Below, piece by piece: positions 11,927 to 22,967 of a DNA stretch of 64,000 nucleotides. The DNA comes from Acephala macrosclerotiorum. Its lineage: Eukaryota; Ascomycota; Leotiomycetes; Helotiales; Mollisiaceae. The notes under the pieces are model-generated. The model was not told where the DNA came from. It saw only the letters and a program-made list of their open reading frames with translations, and made no database searches. The translations under genes were made by a program, and so were the position numbers. The DNA lies in assembly GCA_014904845.1 (NCBI GenBank), contig MU119244.1, forward strand, positions 124,001 to 188,000, in the 5' to 3' direction. Every line of letters starts with the position of its first letter. Position 1 is the first letter of the stretch.

Positions 11927-14900
11927 ATGAGGCTCGCCAATCTCGTTTCTGCATGTATGTGGGCGGGTTGGGTGCAGGCGCAAGTGCAATGGCCTCTACA
12001 TAATGATAATCTTACTTCTGTTGTAGAATGGTGAGTCTCATATCTGAATTCAGACAATTCAATGAGCTGACCAATGTACGAGGGACCACTACAGCTATAT
12101 CATCAATGGCCAGCGCCTCTACATCTGGTCAGGAGAGGTCAGTGCCCCGCTCTCGGTGATGGGAGGAGTCCTAATGTGAAATCAGATGCATTATTGGAGA
12201 GCTCCCGTGCCGGAAATGTGGATTGATATCCTTCAGAAAGTCAAGGCAGCAGGCTTCAATACTGTGAGCTTTTATGGAAATTGGGGTGAGGCTCCCAGTA
12301 GAAAAGCTCCCAGCATCCCATTTCTGATAGTCTTTAGGGTATCACAGTGCTAAAGATGGATCTCTGGACTTCGAGAATGGTGCACACAATTTTGAAAAAT
12401 TATTCGAGCTCACTAAACAGATCGGCCTCTATGTCCTATTCCGTCCTGGGCCCTATGTTAACGCTGAAGCAACTGCTGGAGGCTTCCCAGGATGGGTGAC
12501 CACTGGGGCTTACGGTACATTGCGAAACAACGACACCAGATATACGGATGCTTGGACACCATATTTTGCAAAGATGTCCGAAATCGTGGCGAAACATCAA
12601 GTGACTAACGGTGGAAGTGTTTTCATCTATCAGATTGAAAACGAGTATGGCGATCAATGGAAGAATGTAGCAGCAAAAACGCCGAACCCAGCAGCGGTCC
12701 AGTACATGGAGCTCCTGGAAAAGTGCGCAAGAGATGCTGGTATCAACGTCCCATTAACCCACAACAACCCCAACATGAATACGAAATCTTGGTCCAAGGA
12801 TTATGACACGGTTGGCGCAGGAGGAGATGTTGATATTTATGGCTTGGACCATTACCCATCTTGTTGGTCTTGCAATACTGCTGAATGCACTGGAACGAAT
12901 GGCAATGTGCCCGAGTTCACGGTTTATGAGTACTTCACAAACTTCAAGCAGGTGTCTCCAACGCAACCTTCGTTCCTGGCCGAATTTCAAGGTGGAAGCT
13001 ACAATCCATGGGGTGGGCCTCAAGGGGGCTGCGTAAACACCACAGGTCCTGATTGGGTAAATGTTTTCTACCGACATAATGTTGGTCAGAAAGTCACAGC
13101 GATGAACGTCTACATGCTGTTTGGTGGAACATCTTGGTATGGACTTCTACGAAAATCACGGAGCATTTGCTGATGGCTGTAGGGGAGGGCTACCAATGCC
13201 ACAAGTAGCGACCTCCTATGATTACAGCGCACCAATCAGTATGTCCACTTCATGGAATTTAGAATCATGTACTAATAATTCTAGGTGAGACGAGGGCCAT
13301 CGGCGACAAGTACCACGAAACAAAGCTCTTCGCACAATTTCTCCGTGTTGCTCGAGACTTGACGAAGGTAGACCTGATCAACAATGGTACTGGATACGCA
13401 TCGACCCCAGATATCTTCACGAACGAGCTTCGCAATCCGGACACGAACGCAGGATTTTATGTCACAATTCATACCTCTTCACCCTCCACAGATCTCACGC
13501 CATTCAAGCTCAAAGTCTCGACCTTGTCTGGGAATTTCACAATCCCACAGTATAATAAGCTTGTGCTGAATGGTCGCGAGTCGAAGATCATCGTCACAGA
13601 CTTCACCGTTGGCAAGGAAAAATTGGTGTACTCGACTGCAGAAGTTTTGACTGTTTCGACTCAAGACAAAACGCCTTTAGTATTCCTTTGGCTTCCCGAG
13701 GGCGAAGATGGAGAGTTCACCTTGACTGGCGTGAAATCCGCCACTGTTCTCAAGGAAGATGGATGCTCTGCCATGAACACGACGCAGCGAGGCGGCGGTC
13801 TTGTTGTATCCTACACTCAAGCTGCCGGATCCTGTGTTCTGAAATTCGACAATGGGTACAGATTTGCCCTGATTGATAGATCCACCGCATACTACACTTG
13901 GGTCCCCTCAACATCGGCCGACCCATATACCCCAGAGAACTCAACAGGTAAGTCAGCTAGATCATGACCGGGATCCTGTATTGACATTTGACAGTCGTCG
14001 TGCAAGGTCCATACCTTGTGCGTACAGCAAGCAATACTGAGAGCGCTTTGGAGCTCACAGGCGACTACTCAAATGTCACAGACATCGAAATCTTCGCTCC
14101 ATCTTCAGTATCTCACATCAAGTTCAACGGCGAAAGTATCACAGTCTCCAAGTCCTCATACGGGAGTCTCGTAGGAAAGCTAGAAGCATGCTCTGAGACT
14201 ACTGCATCAATTCAGGCTAAGCTACCCGCTCTCAGCGGCTGGAAAGTCAACGACGGATTGCCAGAGCGCCTGGCCGCCTATGACGATTCGAGATGGACAG
14301 TCGCCAACCACGGCAGCACTCCAAACCCCTCCCCTCCGGCCACGTATCCCGTATTGTACGCGGATGAATATGGATACCACACGGGAAGTCTTCTCTGGCG
14401 CGGACGATTCACAGCTTCAAACGCCACAGGCGTCCACCTCGAAGTCATCGGCGGAACATCCAGCGGGTGGTCCGCTTTCCTCGGCGGCGACTATATCGGC
14501 TCATACCTCGGCAACACCTCCGTAACAAAAAGCTACCTTACCCTCGGATTCTCCAACGCCACTCTCTCCTCAACGATGGACAATGTGCTTTTGGTGATTC
14601 AGTACGTGAAATTCTGCCCTTTGATTGAGGAGATATTCAGAGCCGAGCTCCTCGCGAGTAATGCGAACTCGGCCCCTTAGCTCCTCGACTCCTAAATCAT
14701 ACTTTAGACCCTATACTGATCTATCTATAGAGACCATATGGGCAAAGACGAAACGTCCGGCGCCGTCAACCCCCGCGGGATCTACAACGCGACCCTCCTT
14801 GGCTCCTCAGGCCTAAATTTCACATCTTGGAAAGTGGCAGGGAATGCAGGAGGGGAGGAGAATATTGATCCGATTCGAGGACCTTATAATGAGGGAGGAT

Positions 14901-15406
14901 TACATGGTGAGAGGTTGGGGTGGCATTTACCTGGTTTCGATGACAAGGCTTGGAATAGCTCGACTCCGGAAACTGGGTTGACGGAGGCTGGAGCGAAGTG
15001 GTATAGGACTGTTGTGACGCTAGATGTACCGAGGGGTGTGGATATCAGTTTAGGGTTTGTGTTAGGGTGTCCAGCGGGATCGAAGGTGAGGGCACAATTG
15101 TATGTGAATGGATATATGTTTGGGAAGTATGTGCCGTATATTGGGAATCAGGTCGTTTTTCCTGGTGAGTGCCCCTTCGACTGTTTTTGAGTATGTGTTG
15201 GTGCTGATTTTCTGGCAGTGTTCCCGGGTATCCTGGAATATCATGGTGAGAATACCATTGCGTTGAGTATCTGGGCTCAGGATGCAGCTGGAGGGAGTGT
15301 CTCTCTTGATTGGACGGTGCTGAATGTCGTCCAATCGAGCTTCAATCCTGGGTTCGATGGTTCGTACCTGAGGCCTGGGTGGAGTGATAGGTCTGCTTAC
15401 TACTGA
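11927..15406 (+). CDS. lacA: Secreted beta-galactosidase, glycoside hydrolase family 35 (LacA type)
   Basis: Nine exons: 11927-12030, 12083-12137, 12186-12285, 12338-13136, 13183-13238, 13285-13947, 13995-14601, 14731-15164 and 15219-15406. They splice in frame to 1001 residues, the usual size for fungal GH35 enzymes (about 1000). A signal peptide spans roughly residues 1-18 (cut after VQA). The TIM-barrel shows [17 protein letters not shown] with the proposed acid/base Glu at about 189, and [15 protein letters not shown] with the proposed nucleophile Glu at about 302; the GGTSWGGLPMP / [10 protein letters not shown] block follows. Downstream are the beta-rich domains, including [12 protein letters not shown] and the terminal [16 protein letters not shown] jelly-roll motif. 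A 46-nt intron (13137-13182) splits the Trp codon of GGTSW; read without it, the frame ends early. The family releases terminal beta-galactose from galactans, xyloglucan side chains or lactose outside the cell. The neighbouring cellobiose-dehydrogenase relic is also a plant-wall-type gene. Confidence 0.93.
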
Positions 15407-16482
15407 GTCTTGCTCTTGAAAAAATGAAATGACACGCAAATGTCTTTCAGAACACGTCTCATTGCAAGCCGCTCGTGATCCTGCCAGTAAGTGCTAGGAT
15501 TCCTTGAGGGTGCCACTGGTCATGTCATAAAGGGATCCTCGCTTGATTAGAGAGATATTAATGATCAGCACATGTTTGGAGAATTAATTGAGATGGTGCC
15601 AGACGATTTATATAGTCCGAAGTTGGGACAACCCAATCGGGTAGGTGGGGCTTGCCGGAGCGAGAAGAGGAACGGGTCACAACGATCGGACGAGGTGAAG
15701 TTCACTTTTGTGCTTACTGGCAGTTGGATCTTTGATCAATAGGATAAGAAAATCCATAGCCGCTCTGAACTGCTAGAAGAAGGAAGTATTTTTTATCTTG
15801 GGAAGGATCATGTAACAGTCCCACCTACTTGGGACTAGCCGACCTGCTTCTCGAGCCCCACATCACCACGAACCTCACCTCGACCTTCCTTGACCAAACC
15901 TACGCCTAGAGCTCCCTTCACAAGAGCTTCTGAGCCTCTTCGACGAAATAACACTAGTCAATGAAATACTCTTGCAGAAATTTCACCCTCGCAGAAGCAA
16001 TTGAGCACCGGAAACAGCAGGCCTTCGCGCCCATGAAAGCCACATATGCTCCCTTGCTCTCGGACATTAACGCCATAGACTCGGATCAGCCAACTTCAAT
16101 CAAAGATCTTCAATTCTAGTTGATCATTCAAAGCAACTGCCATACATGGTTGATAGATTACTACAATTCTGCCTCATGCTCGATTATAGTAGATGACATG
16201 CAGAGCATGGTGTCCGCAAGGCGATTAATCGAAAGGCGGGGAGAGTTCCCAGCTACGGAGCCTGAATATCATATATATTGAACTTAGAGATTGTTCCTGT
16301 TCCCCAAATTTGGCTTCCTCGAGGCCTATATCCCATGAAGCTTTTCGAATATATTCCCTGGGTTATATCGTTGCTGATATGCGGGGTAGATAAGTTAGAG
16401 TCATGACTTACTCCCTTCCCTTTTTCTGGGAGTCGTCTGTGTCAAAGCGTATCCCTAGCATTGAGTCAAATTCGCTTCCAAG
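15407..16482. other. Intergenic region with a possible decayed ORF
   Basis: About 1.1 kb. A 52-codon ATG frame at 15961-16119 (MKYSCRNFTLAEAIEHRKQQ...) is preceded by protein-like sequence interrupted by stops from about 15840, suggesting an old coding remnant, but I recognise no family. Otherwise nothing is seen. Confidence 0.35.
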
Positions 16483-17179
16483 ATGAAGACCTCAGGTTTT
16501 TTCAGTGGGGTGGTTGGTGTTGCCCTTTCTCGTGGGTTTCAGCTCTTCATTTTTGAGGATTTTCTAACCAGTGAGCAGTTTTTCATGCCATTGACGCTCA
16601 AGACTTTGCTATACATGGGACTTATACGCATCCCGACACGAACATCACTTTCTACACTAGTTCTGCAGCTAATGGCACGAGCACGGGAGATGGCGAATTA
16701 TCCACTGTTTCTTGGGGAGGTTTCACTTTCACCATGGCCGTCTCTGAACTTCCATATGGAGATCCTAACGATCTAGCCACAGTGGCCACAGCAATCGACA
16801 ACATGGTCAACAACCTCAAAAGCATCCCCAACATCACCTGGAGCCTCCCACCTCCAGGTGTTTCTGGTGCAGATTACTTGAAAACGATTGATCTCACTTG
16901 TGCAAATATTGGAACTCGTCGTGCTAATCATTGGTGGGGACTGCGAAGATGGGGACCGATTCGGGACTCATTGGTAATGGAACTTCAGTTGTTGATACTG
17001 ATTGCAAAGTTTATGGGATGGATAATATCTTTGTCGCTGATGCTTCGATCTTCCCGGGTATAGTTACTACCAATCCTAGTGCGCTTATTGTTACGGCTTC
17101 GGAACATGCTTCGAACTTAATTCTTGCTCTGCCTTATTCACAAGCTAGGCGCGGTGGTCATCATAGGGAGTCAGATTAG
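16483..17179 (+). pseudogene. Cellobiose dehydrogenase-like gene, internally deleted and frameshifted
   Basis: Exon 1 (16483-16531) encodes a signal-peptide-like MKTSGFFSGVVGVALS, and a 47-nt intron (16532-16578) with a CTAAC branch site follows. The next frame opens with GTYTHPDTNITFYTSS and GGFTFTMAV, like the start of a CDH haem (cytochrome) domain. It then jumps directly to sequence typical of the end of the flavin (GMC) domain: SIPNITWSLPPPG, RRANHW, then GTAKMGTDSGL, DTDCKVYGMDN and DASIFPGIVTTNPSA. Roughly 600 residues of a normal CDH are therefore missing. In addition RRANHW and VGTAKMG are in different frames, explained by one lost G at about 16934. No intron can repair this. A working product would need the FAD-binding core, which is absent. 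The gene lies just downstream of the GH35 gene. Confidence 0.78.
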
Positions 17180-17666
17180 TGGTGTACATAGGCGTGGTAG
17201 TCGAGTCTAGTTTAAGCGGGCTCGATGTGGTACATAAATTTATTCTGTATGTTACGAAAATGAGCTGTCCCGCAAAACATTACAAAAATCTCCAGGCTAT
17301 TCTTAATTTGCTGTATTTCGTTCTCGTCCTAAGTGCCCCGTCATCATCACAGTCAAGCACTTAAGCTAAGTCAGAGCCCCGTCTTCCTTTTCAAGACCAT
17401 CTCACGCTGACACTCGACCCTCTTTCACCACACGAGCTCCTCCTCTCAATTAGAGACTAACAGTTTGACCGAGCTGCGTCGCCAGTAGTACTCAGTCTGC
17501 ATTTGAAGTCGAGTTGAAAATAAGTCGTGAATGAAGATCGACGTGCAAAATATCGATGCCTTCAGGAAATATCGGCATCCCTGCAGGCTTAGTCCTACAC
17601 ATAATCAGCCCTTAGTTCTCCTCCAAATACAAATTCACACTCAAAAGACTTATGATCCAGTCCCAG
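17180..17666. other. Intergenic region, nothing identified
   Basis: About 490 bp between the 3' ends of two convergent pseudogenes. No gene, RNA or repeat was recognised. Confidence 0.5.
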
Positions 17667-18001
17667 TCAAAACAGCAGTATAGCTCCACCTCGCAGAATC
17701 TGATCACAACTATGGAAGACCCATTCAGGAACCTGAAGAACGCCGGTGACCAGGGGATCAACATATGTAGCCGCAGCGTACAAAGCGTCGATTCCAACAG
17801 TGGCTCTTCCGTAGGTGCCGTCGTAGCTGAGGATACCTTTGATGGCGAGGTTGGTGAGTTGGGCTCCGTTTTCAGGTAGTCGGTACCCCAGATTGAGAGC
17901 CATCGCGTTGCGAAGTCGTTTGCTTCGTGGTGGGAGAGGCATTCCTGAGCGAGGGTGGTTGATGTGAGGAGAGTGACGAGGATGGAGATGAAGGAAACCA
18001 T
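17667..18001 (-). pseudogene. Secreted NTF2-like (SnoaL-fold) protein, frameshifted and truncated
   Basis: The minus-strand ATG at 18001 opens a signal peptide (MVSFISILVTLLTSTTLAQ) followed by CLSHHEANDFATRWLSIW, a start common to small secreted fungal NTF2-like proteins. At about 17869-17872 the coding sense changes frame: DYLK continues as NGAQLTNLAIKGILSYDGTYG only if one A is restored in a short A run. The continued frame then reads ATVGIDALYAAATYV and VPEWVFHSCDQI, as in the family, but reaches a stop at 17667, before the last strands expected. One frameshift plus early termination points to a pseudogene. A sequencing slip in the homopolymer would remove the frameshift but not the short C-terminus. 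Confidence 0.65.
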
Positions 18002-18717
18002 TTTGCTTTCTAGAATTTAAAGGCAAAGTAACGAAATTTTTGGGTATTTTGTCTTCACGGGGACATCTGGCTTTTGAAGTCCGAAAATTTGTGGTGATTT
18101 AGATAAGAGTTCAATTGTATCCCGTGGGTGTTGTCGTTGCTTATATGGTGGCTAGCTGAAGAGCATGCCAAGACATATTCCAAGAACAAAGCTAGTTGCT
18201 CCTCGTGCGAGTGAGACAATTGCCTTGGATCTGTAATCCGGTGCACAAGTGGCGTATCTCGATTATCGGTGCATAACATCCGTCGCCGAACCTCGTCTCG
18301 AGAACGCCTCGCTTGTGACAGCTGACCTCAGGAGGCACCCCTATTCTTTCCACGTGACACTTCAATTCCTTGAGCGTGATTCACCTTGCAGCTTTAGGAC
18401 TTGCCCTCACAACATCTGACATAAGTTCTGCCACTCTCGAATTCATAACGTTATCCTGTTACGCGAATCACCCCCAAATTAAGTCGCGTGCGCGCTAGCC
18501 GCATCCGTCCCCCACGCCAAAACCTGAAATTTTCTAGACCCGGGCCAGAACTCACTTCATCACCGCTGCCCCCCATTTTTAAGAGCCATAATCGCCCCCC
18601 CAATAAGCCACTCAAGAACCGGGGCCTCGTGGATGAATATATGTATCGGTATTTCTATGCTCCTGCCTTCTTCAACGCCCACTTTCTAACATTGACCAGG
18701 TCGAGGACAACTTCAAG
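18002..18717. promoter_or_regulatory. Upstream region of the ATRR-type gene
   Basis: About 700 bp between the NTF2-like relic and the large reductase gene. A TATATG-containing AT box near 18635-18650 lies about 70 bp upstream of the ATG and is a possible core promoter element (weak). No other gene is seen. Confidence 0.35.
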
Positions 18718-21700
18718 ATGCCCTCCGAAACCGGCAATGAGCCGTTGACCCTAAACGGTGATGCGGGTGAGCAAGCTTCAGCTGCTAAATCCAGAATTCA
18801 AGTCAACGACGAAAACAGAAAACCAAATGGACATGCCACAGAAAGTCAGAAATCAGGATCAGGATCTTCAATTCTCAATGGCGGTGAAGCACATCCCAAA
18901 ACCGCAAAATTAAAACAAACGCCGGTCATAGACATCACAAAGGATCTCTCAGCACTCATTTCCAAGCAGATGCGAGCTACACCAGATGCCATCGCTCTGG
19001 AGGACGAGACCACGACATTGACGTACAGCGAGCTGGACCAGAAAGTCACAACCCTTGCCAATCGTCTCCGTGAGCATGGAGTTGGTCGAGATAATCTCGT
19101 CGGAGTGCTCTTGGGTCGCAGTGCAAATTATGTGATTGCTTGCCTTGCGGCACTTCGTGCTGGAGGTGCATTCCTCGTGCTTGAACTAGCTTACCCTCCC
19201 AATCTTCTGGCGGATGTCATTGATGACGCCAAACCGACAGTGGTGGTCACAAATACGACTCAAGCGAACCAGATCAATGCGGACATTCCTCTCATCATCC
19301 TGCAAGAACAAGGGATGGGCCATTACAAGCCCTCGGAGGCGCTGAAAGAGCTCTCCCCTTTACCCGCCGAGGATGACCTAGACCGACTCGCTTTTGTGTC
19401 GTACTCCAGTGGAACTACAGGCAGGCCAAAGGGAATCGCAAATCCACACAGGGCACCGGTACTCTCATATGATTTAAGATTCCGCCTCAGTGATCTCGCT
19501 CCCGGAGATCGTGTAGCTTGCAATGTGTTTTTCATTTGGGAAATTCTGCGTCCATTATTGAGAGGAGCGACTGTAGTTTGCGTGCCAGACGAGGCCAGCT
19601 ACGACCCTGTTGCATTGGTTGATCTGCTCGCCCGTCGACACGTCACAGAAACTCTCATGACCCCGACTCTTCTGGCTGCCGTCCTCTCCAGACACTCCGA
19701 TATTCAGTCTGATCTCCCGGATCTTCGCACCTTATGGTTCAATGGCGAAGTTGTCACCACGGATCTAGCCCGCCGAGCCATCAAAGCTCTTCCGAATACG
19801 CGCCTTCTCAATTGCTACAGCGCCAGTGAAACTCACGAGATTGCCTGCGGAGACATTAGGGATGTCATCGATATCGACGCTCCTTATTGCCCCGTCGGTC
19901 CGCCAATGGAACCGGAAAATATTTTCATCCTTGATGAGAATGGCAAGGAGGCCGATAATGGTGTCGCTGGGGAGTTATTCGTTGGCGGATCTCTTCTTGC
20001 TCGGGGATATCTCAATCTCCCGGAAACTACCGCAGAAGCTTTTATTTCGAACCCCTTCGATTCAACGCCGGGAGCTCGAATGTATAGAACTGGGGACACA
20101 GCACGAATGCTTCCGTTAGGTGTCCTCGAGATTACTGGTCGCGTTGGAGCTATGATTAAGTTGAGAGGCTATTCTGTCGTGCCTTCTAAGGTTGAGCATG
20201 CCATTATTGAGCTGTTAGCTGTCAAGCAATGCGCGGTGATCGCTCATGGTGAGGGTCTCGAACGACAATTAGTTGCGTACATCGTGCGTGACAAGGAAGA
20301 GCCAGGTGATCGATCAATTCCCATAATTGATGAGGCGGGATATAGTCTGGTCGCTCAACGGTCGCTGTCGACATCTTTAGCACAGTACATGATCCCAGCC
20401 CTGTGGGTTGAACTCGATGAGTTGCCCACCAACAGAGTTTCTGGGAAAGCTGACTTGAAACGACTACCTCCCCCTGTCGTTTCCATTTCAACTATTTTCA
20501 ACCACACAAAGACCGAGCGCGATACTAGTATCAACATCGATGCCATCGCAGAAACGTGGGCTGCATCCCTCAATGTTCCCTTTAGTTCTGTGACAAAGGA
20601 ACACACATTCTTCGACCTGGGAGGACACTCCTTGACTTTTGCCGATCTTGCCTCTAGGCTGTCGAGAACCTTCGGCTTTTCTGTTCCTGTTGGACGCCTT
20701 GTTGTGAACCCAACTCTTGAGGGTCATTTGGAAGTTGTACGTTCTATTCGGGATGGTCACACAGCAGCAGTGCAAGCAGATTTACCTGCTGTCTTACGTG
20801 CGGATTCTATTCTCCCCGAAGATATCAAACCCTCTGGCTCCCCTATGTGTTCGCTTAGCACAGCCACCACAGTCTTGTTGACTGGTGCTACCGGTTTCTT
20901 GGGCGCCTTTTTGCTTTACGACCTCCTAGAATCGACGTCAGCTCGTATTTTGTGCCTGGTCCGATTCAGCGACCCCATAGAAGGTGATGCCGCTGCTGGT
21001 ATTGCAAGAATACGCAAGAACTTACTCGATTTGGGGCTCTGGCACGACTCATTCTTAGACCGTATGGAAATAATTCCGGGTAATCTCGGACATTCGAAAC
21101 TTGGTCTTGCTTCAGATGTGTACAAGGAGCTTGTGGCTAATGTACATGTCATTATTCACGCTGGAGCTTCTGTCAACCTGGTGTATCCCTATGCTGCTTT
21201 ACGAGATGCAAATGTCGCCGGGACGAAAGAAATACTGCGCCTAGCTAGCGAAAGCGGAGCGACTGTGCAGTACGTATCTACAAATGGCGTTTTGCCGCCA
21301 TCCAAGAATGCCTGGCCTGAGAGTTCTACTATTCCCGTGGATGACGTCCCGGAGAAGTTGGTTGATGGCTATGGTCAGACGAAGTATGTTGCTGAGGAAC
21401 TCGTCCATGAGGCAGGTCGTCGTGGGATGCCAGTGAGGATAATACGAGCAGGAACAATTACTGGCCACAGTACTTTAGGTTCGACGAATACCTATGACCT
21501 CTTCACGGCAATCATTGTGGAATCGCTACGCATTGGCTTTCACCCCGATATCACAGGTTGGCGTGCCGAAATGACCCCAGTCGACTTTGTCAGTCAGGCA
21601 ATCACTACTCTCGCCAACAACACAGACGCAAAGTATCGCGTTTTCCACCTTGGCGATCCCAATCCTGTGGACACCAAGTCGCTGTTTGAAGACCTTACCA

Positions 21701-22761
21701 AACTCGGGTATCCAACACAGCCACTTGAATGGGACAAATGGGTCTCACTTTGGACGGAGAAACGAGGTTCTGCGAAAAGAGGGGCTGGCGCCTCCACGGC
21801 CGACATTCTACGAGGCGGAATGCCAACTGTTGAGTTCTTGAAAGACATCACAATTCTCAATGATGAAGCTACCAAACCCGCTCTTGGTGGCCTGCAGCGC
21901 CCCAAAATCGATAGCAAATTGATGGAAACTTACGCTCGTCACTGGTACGCAAGAGGATGGCTGCCGCAACCGCCTTTACGTCTACAACAAGCCAATGGAT
22001 TCGTGAAGAAATCAAACAAGGGAGCTTTGAGCGGACTTGTAGCTGTTATCACTGGCGCCTCTTCCGGAATCGGCGCAGCAACTGCCGCTGCTCTGGCTAG
22101 GGAAGGTGCCCATGTCGCACTTGCTGCCCGCCGCACCGATGCCCTCGAATCTGTGAAAAAGAGACTCACAACATACGGGGGCAAAGTCATTGTCCACCAA
22201 ACGGACGTCACGAAGAAGGAGCAAGTCGAATCACTCGTTCGCGCCACCGAAGAAGCTCTTGGTGCTGTCGATATCCTTGTTTCCTGCGCCGGGGTCATGT
22301 ATTTCACCATGATGGCGAATGTGCAAACCGACCAATGGGAACAGACTGTTGATGTGAATTGCAAAGGTCTACTTCATTGTCTATCCTCCACCGTTCCTGG
22401 AATGCTGTCTCGAGGCAAGGGTCATATCGTTGCAATATCCTCGGACGCGGGTAGGAAGGTATTCCCTGGGCTAGGCGTGTACTCGGCAAGCAAATTCTTC
22501 GTCGAAGCAACGCTTCAAGCCTTGCGTGTCGAGACTGCTGGTACTGGTCTCCGCGTCACCAGCGTTCAACCTGGCAATGTTGCGACGGACCTTTTGTCGA
22601 TTTCAACGGATACAGAAGCACTCAAGAAGTATGGAGAGCCATCTGGAGCCAAGGTTCTTGATGCTGAAGATGTTGCGAACTCGATTGTTTATGCCCTTAG
22701 ACAGCCACAGCATGTCGCTGTGAATGAAGTGATGATTGAACCTCGGGATGAGCCGATTTGA
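18718..22761 (+). CDS. NRPS-like reductase A-T-R-SDR, probable glycine betaine reductase (ATRR)
   Basis: One uninterrupted exon of 1347 codons. Domain order by motifs: adenylation domain about 75-600 (YSSGTTGRPKG near 229, NCYSASETHE near 364, YRTGD near 455, GRVGAMIKLRGY near 473, NRVSGKADL near 570); thiolation domain with FFDLGGHSL near 630-638, the Ser carrying phosphopantetheine; thioester reductase from about 718 (LLTGATGFLG, then YGQTKYVAE near 884); and a C-terminal classical SDR from about 1105 (GASSGIGAA, catalytic YSASK near 1254). This order is that of fungal ATRR, described as reducing glycine betaine to betaine aldehyde and then choline with NADPH, the last SDR doing the second step. 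Alpha-aminoadipate reductase lacks the extra SDR. No condensation domain is present. The first 60 residues are low-complexity. Substrate assignment is by architecture, not by residue-level pocket analysis. Confidence 0.82.
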   Translation: MPSETGNEPLTLNGDAGEQASAAKSRIQVNDENRKPNGHATESQKSGSGSSILNGGEAHPKTAKLKQTPVIDITKDLSALISKQMRATPDAIALEDETTTLTYSELDQKVTTLANRLREHGVGRDNLVGVLLGRSANYVIACLAALRAGGAFLVLELAYPPNLLADVIDDAKPTVVVTNTTQANQINADIPLIILQEQGMGHYKPSEALKELSPLPAEDDLDRLAFVSYSSGTTGRPKGIANPHRAPVLSYDLRFRLSDLAPGDRVACNVFFIWEILRPLLRGATVVCVPDEASYDPVALVDLLARRHVTETLMTPTLLAAVLSRHSDIQSDLPDLRTLWFNGEVVTTDLARRAIKALPNTRLLNCYSASETHEIACGDIRDVIDIDAPYCPVGPPMEPENIFILDENGKEADNGVAGELFVGGSLLARGYLNLPETTAEAFISNPFDSTPGARMYRTGDTARMLPLGVLEITGRVGAMIKLRGYSVVPSKVEHAIIELLAVKQCAVIAHGEGLERQLVAYIVRDKEEPGDRSIPIIDEAGYSLVAQRSLSTSLAQYMIPALWVELDELPTNRVSGKADLKRLPPPVVSISTIFNHTKTERDTSINIDAIAETWAASLNVPFSSVTKEHTFFDLGGHSLTFADLASRLSRTFGFSVPVGRLVVNPTLEGHLEVVRSIRDGHTAAVQADLPAVLRADSILPEDIKPSGSPMCSLSTATTVLLTGATGFLGAFLLYDLLESTSARILCLVRFSDPIEGDAAAGIARIRKNLLDLGLWHDSFLDRMEIIPGNLGHSKLGLASDVYKELVANVHVIIHAGASVNLVYPYAALRDANVAGTKEILRLASESGATVQYVSTNGVLPPSKNAWPESSTIPVDDVPEKLVDGYGQTKYVAEELVHEAGRRGMPVRIIRAGTITGHSTLGSTNTYDLFTAIIVESLRIGFHPDITGWRAEMTPVDFVSQAITTLANNTDAKYRVFHLGDPNPVDTKSLFEDLTKLGYPTQPLEWDKWVSLWTEKRGSAKRGAGASTADILRGGMPTVEFLKDITILNDEATKPALGGLQRPKIDSKLMETYARHWYARGWLPQPPLRLQQANGFVKKSNKGALSGLVAVITGASSGIGAATAAALAREGAHVALAARRTDALESVKKRLTTYGGKVIVHQTDVTKKEQVESLVRATEEALGAVDILVSCAGVMYFTMMANVQTDQWEQTVDVNCKGLLHCLSSTVPGMLSRGKGHIVAISSDAGRKVFPGLGVYSASKFFVEATLQALRVETAGTGLRVTSVQPGNVATDLLSISTDTEALKKYGEPSGAKVLDAEDVANSIVYALRQPQHVAVNEVMIEPRDEPI

Positions 22762-22967
22762 TGGATCAAAAGTCCTACCTAAATTCTATTTACTTTCTAG
22801 AATGGGATTACGGGGAGCTCTGGACTAAGATTGTTAAATACAGGATAATAGGCAAAGAGCATAAGGCGCTTCTCCAGAAAATCCTACGTTCTACTACCAT
22901 TTTCCTTCAAAACACCAACTCGAAACAAGGATTTTATTAGTGAGAAATGTAAAGGCACACTACCCTT

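Noticed and set aside
13137..13182. Frameshift disabling the GH35 gene
   Set aside because: A 46-nt canonical intron removes the problem and restores GGTSWGGLPMP.
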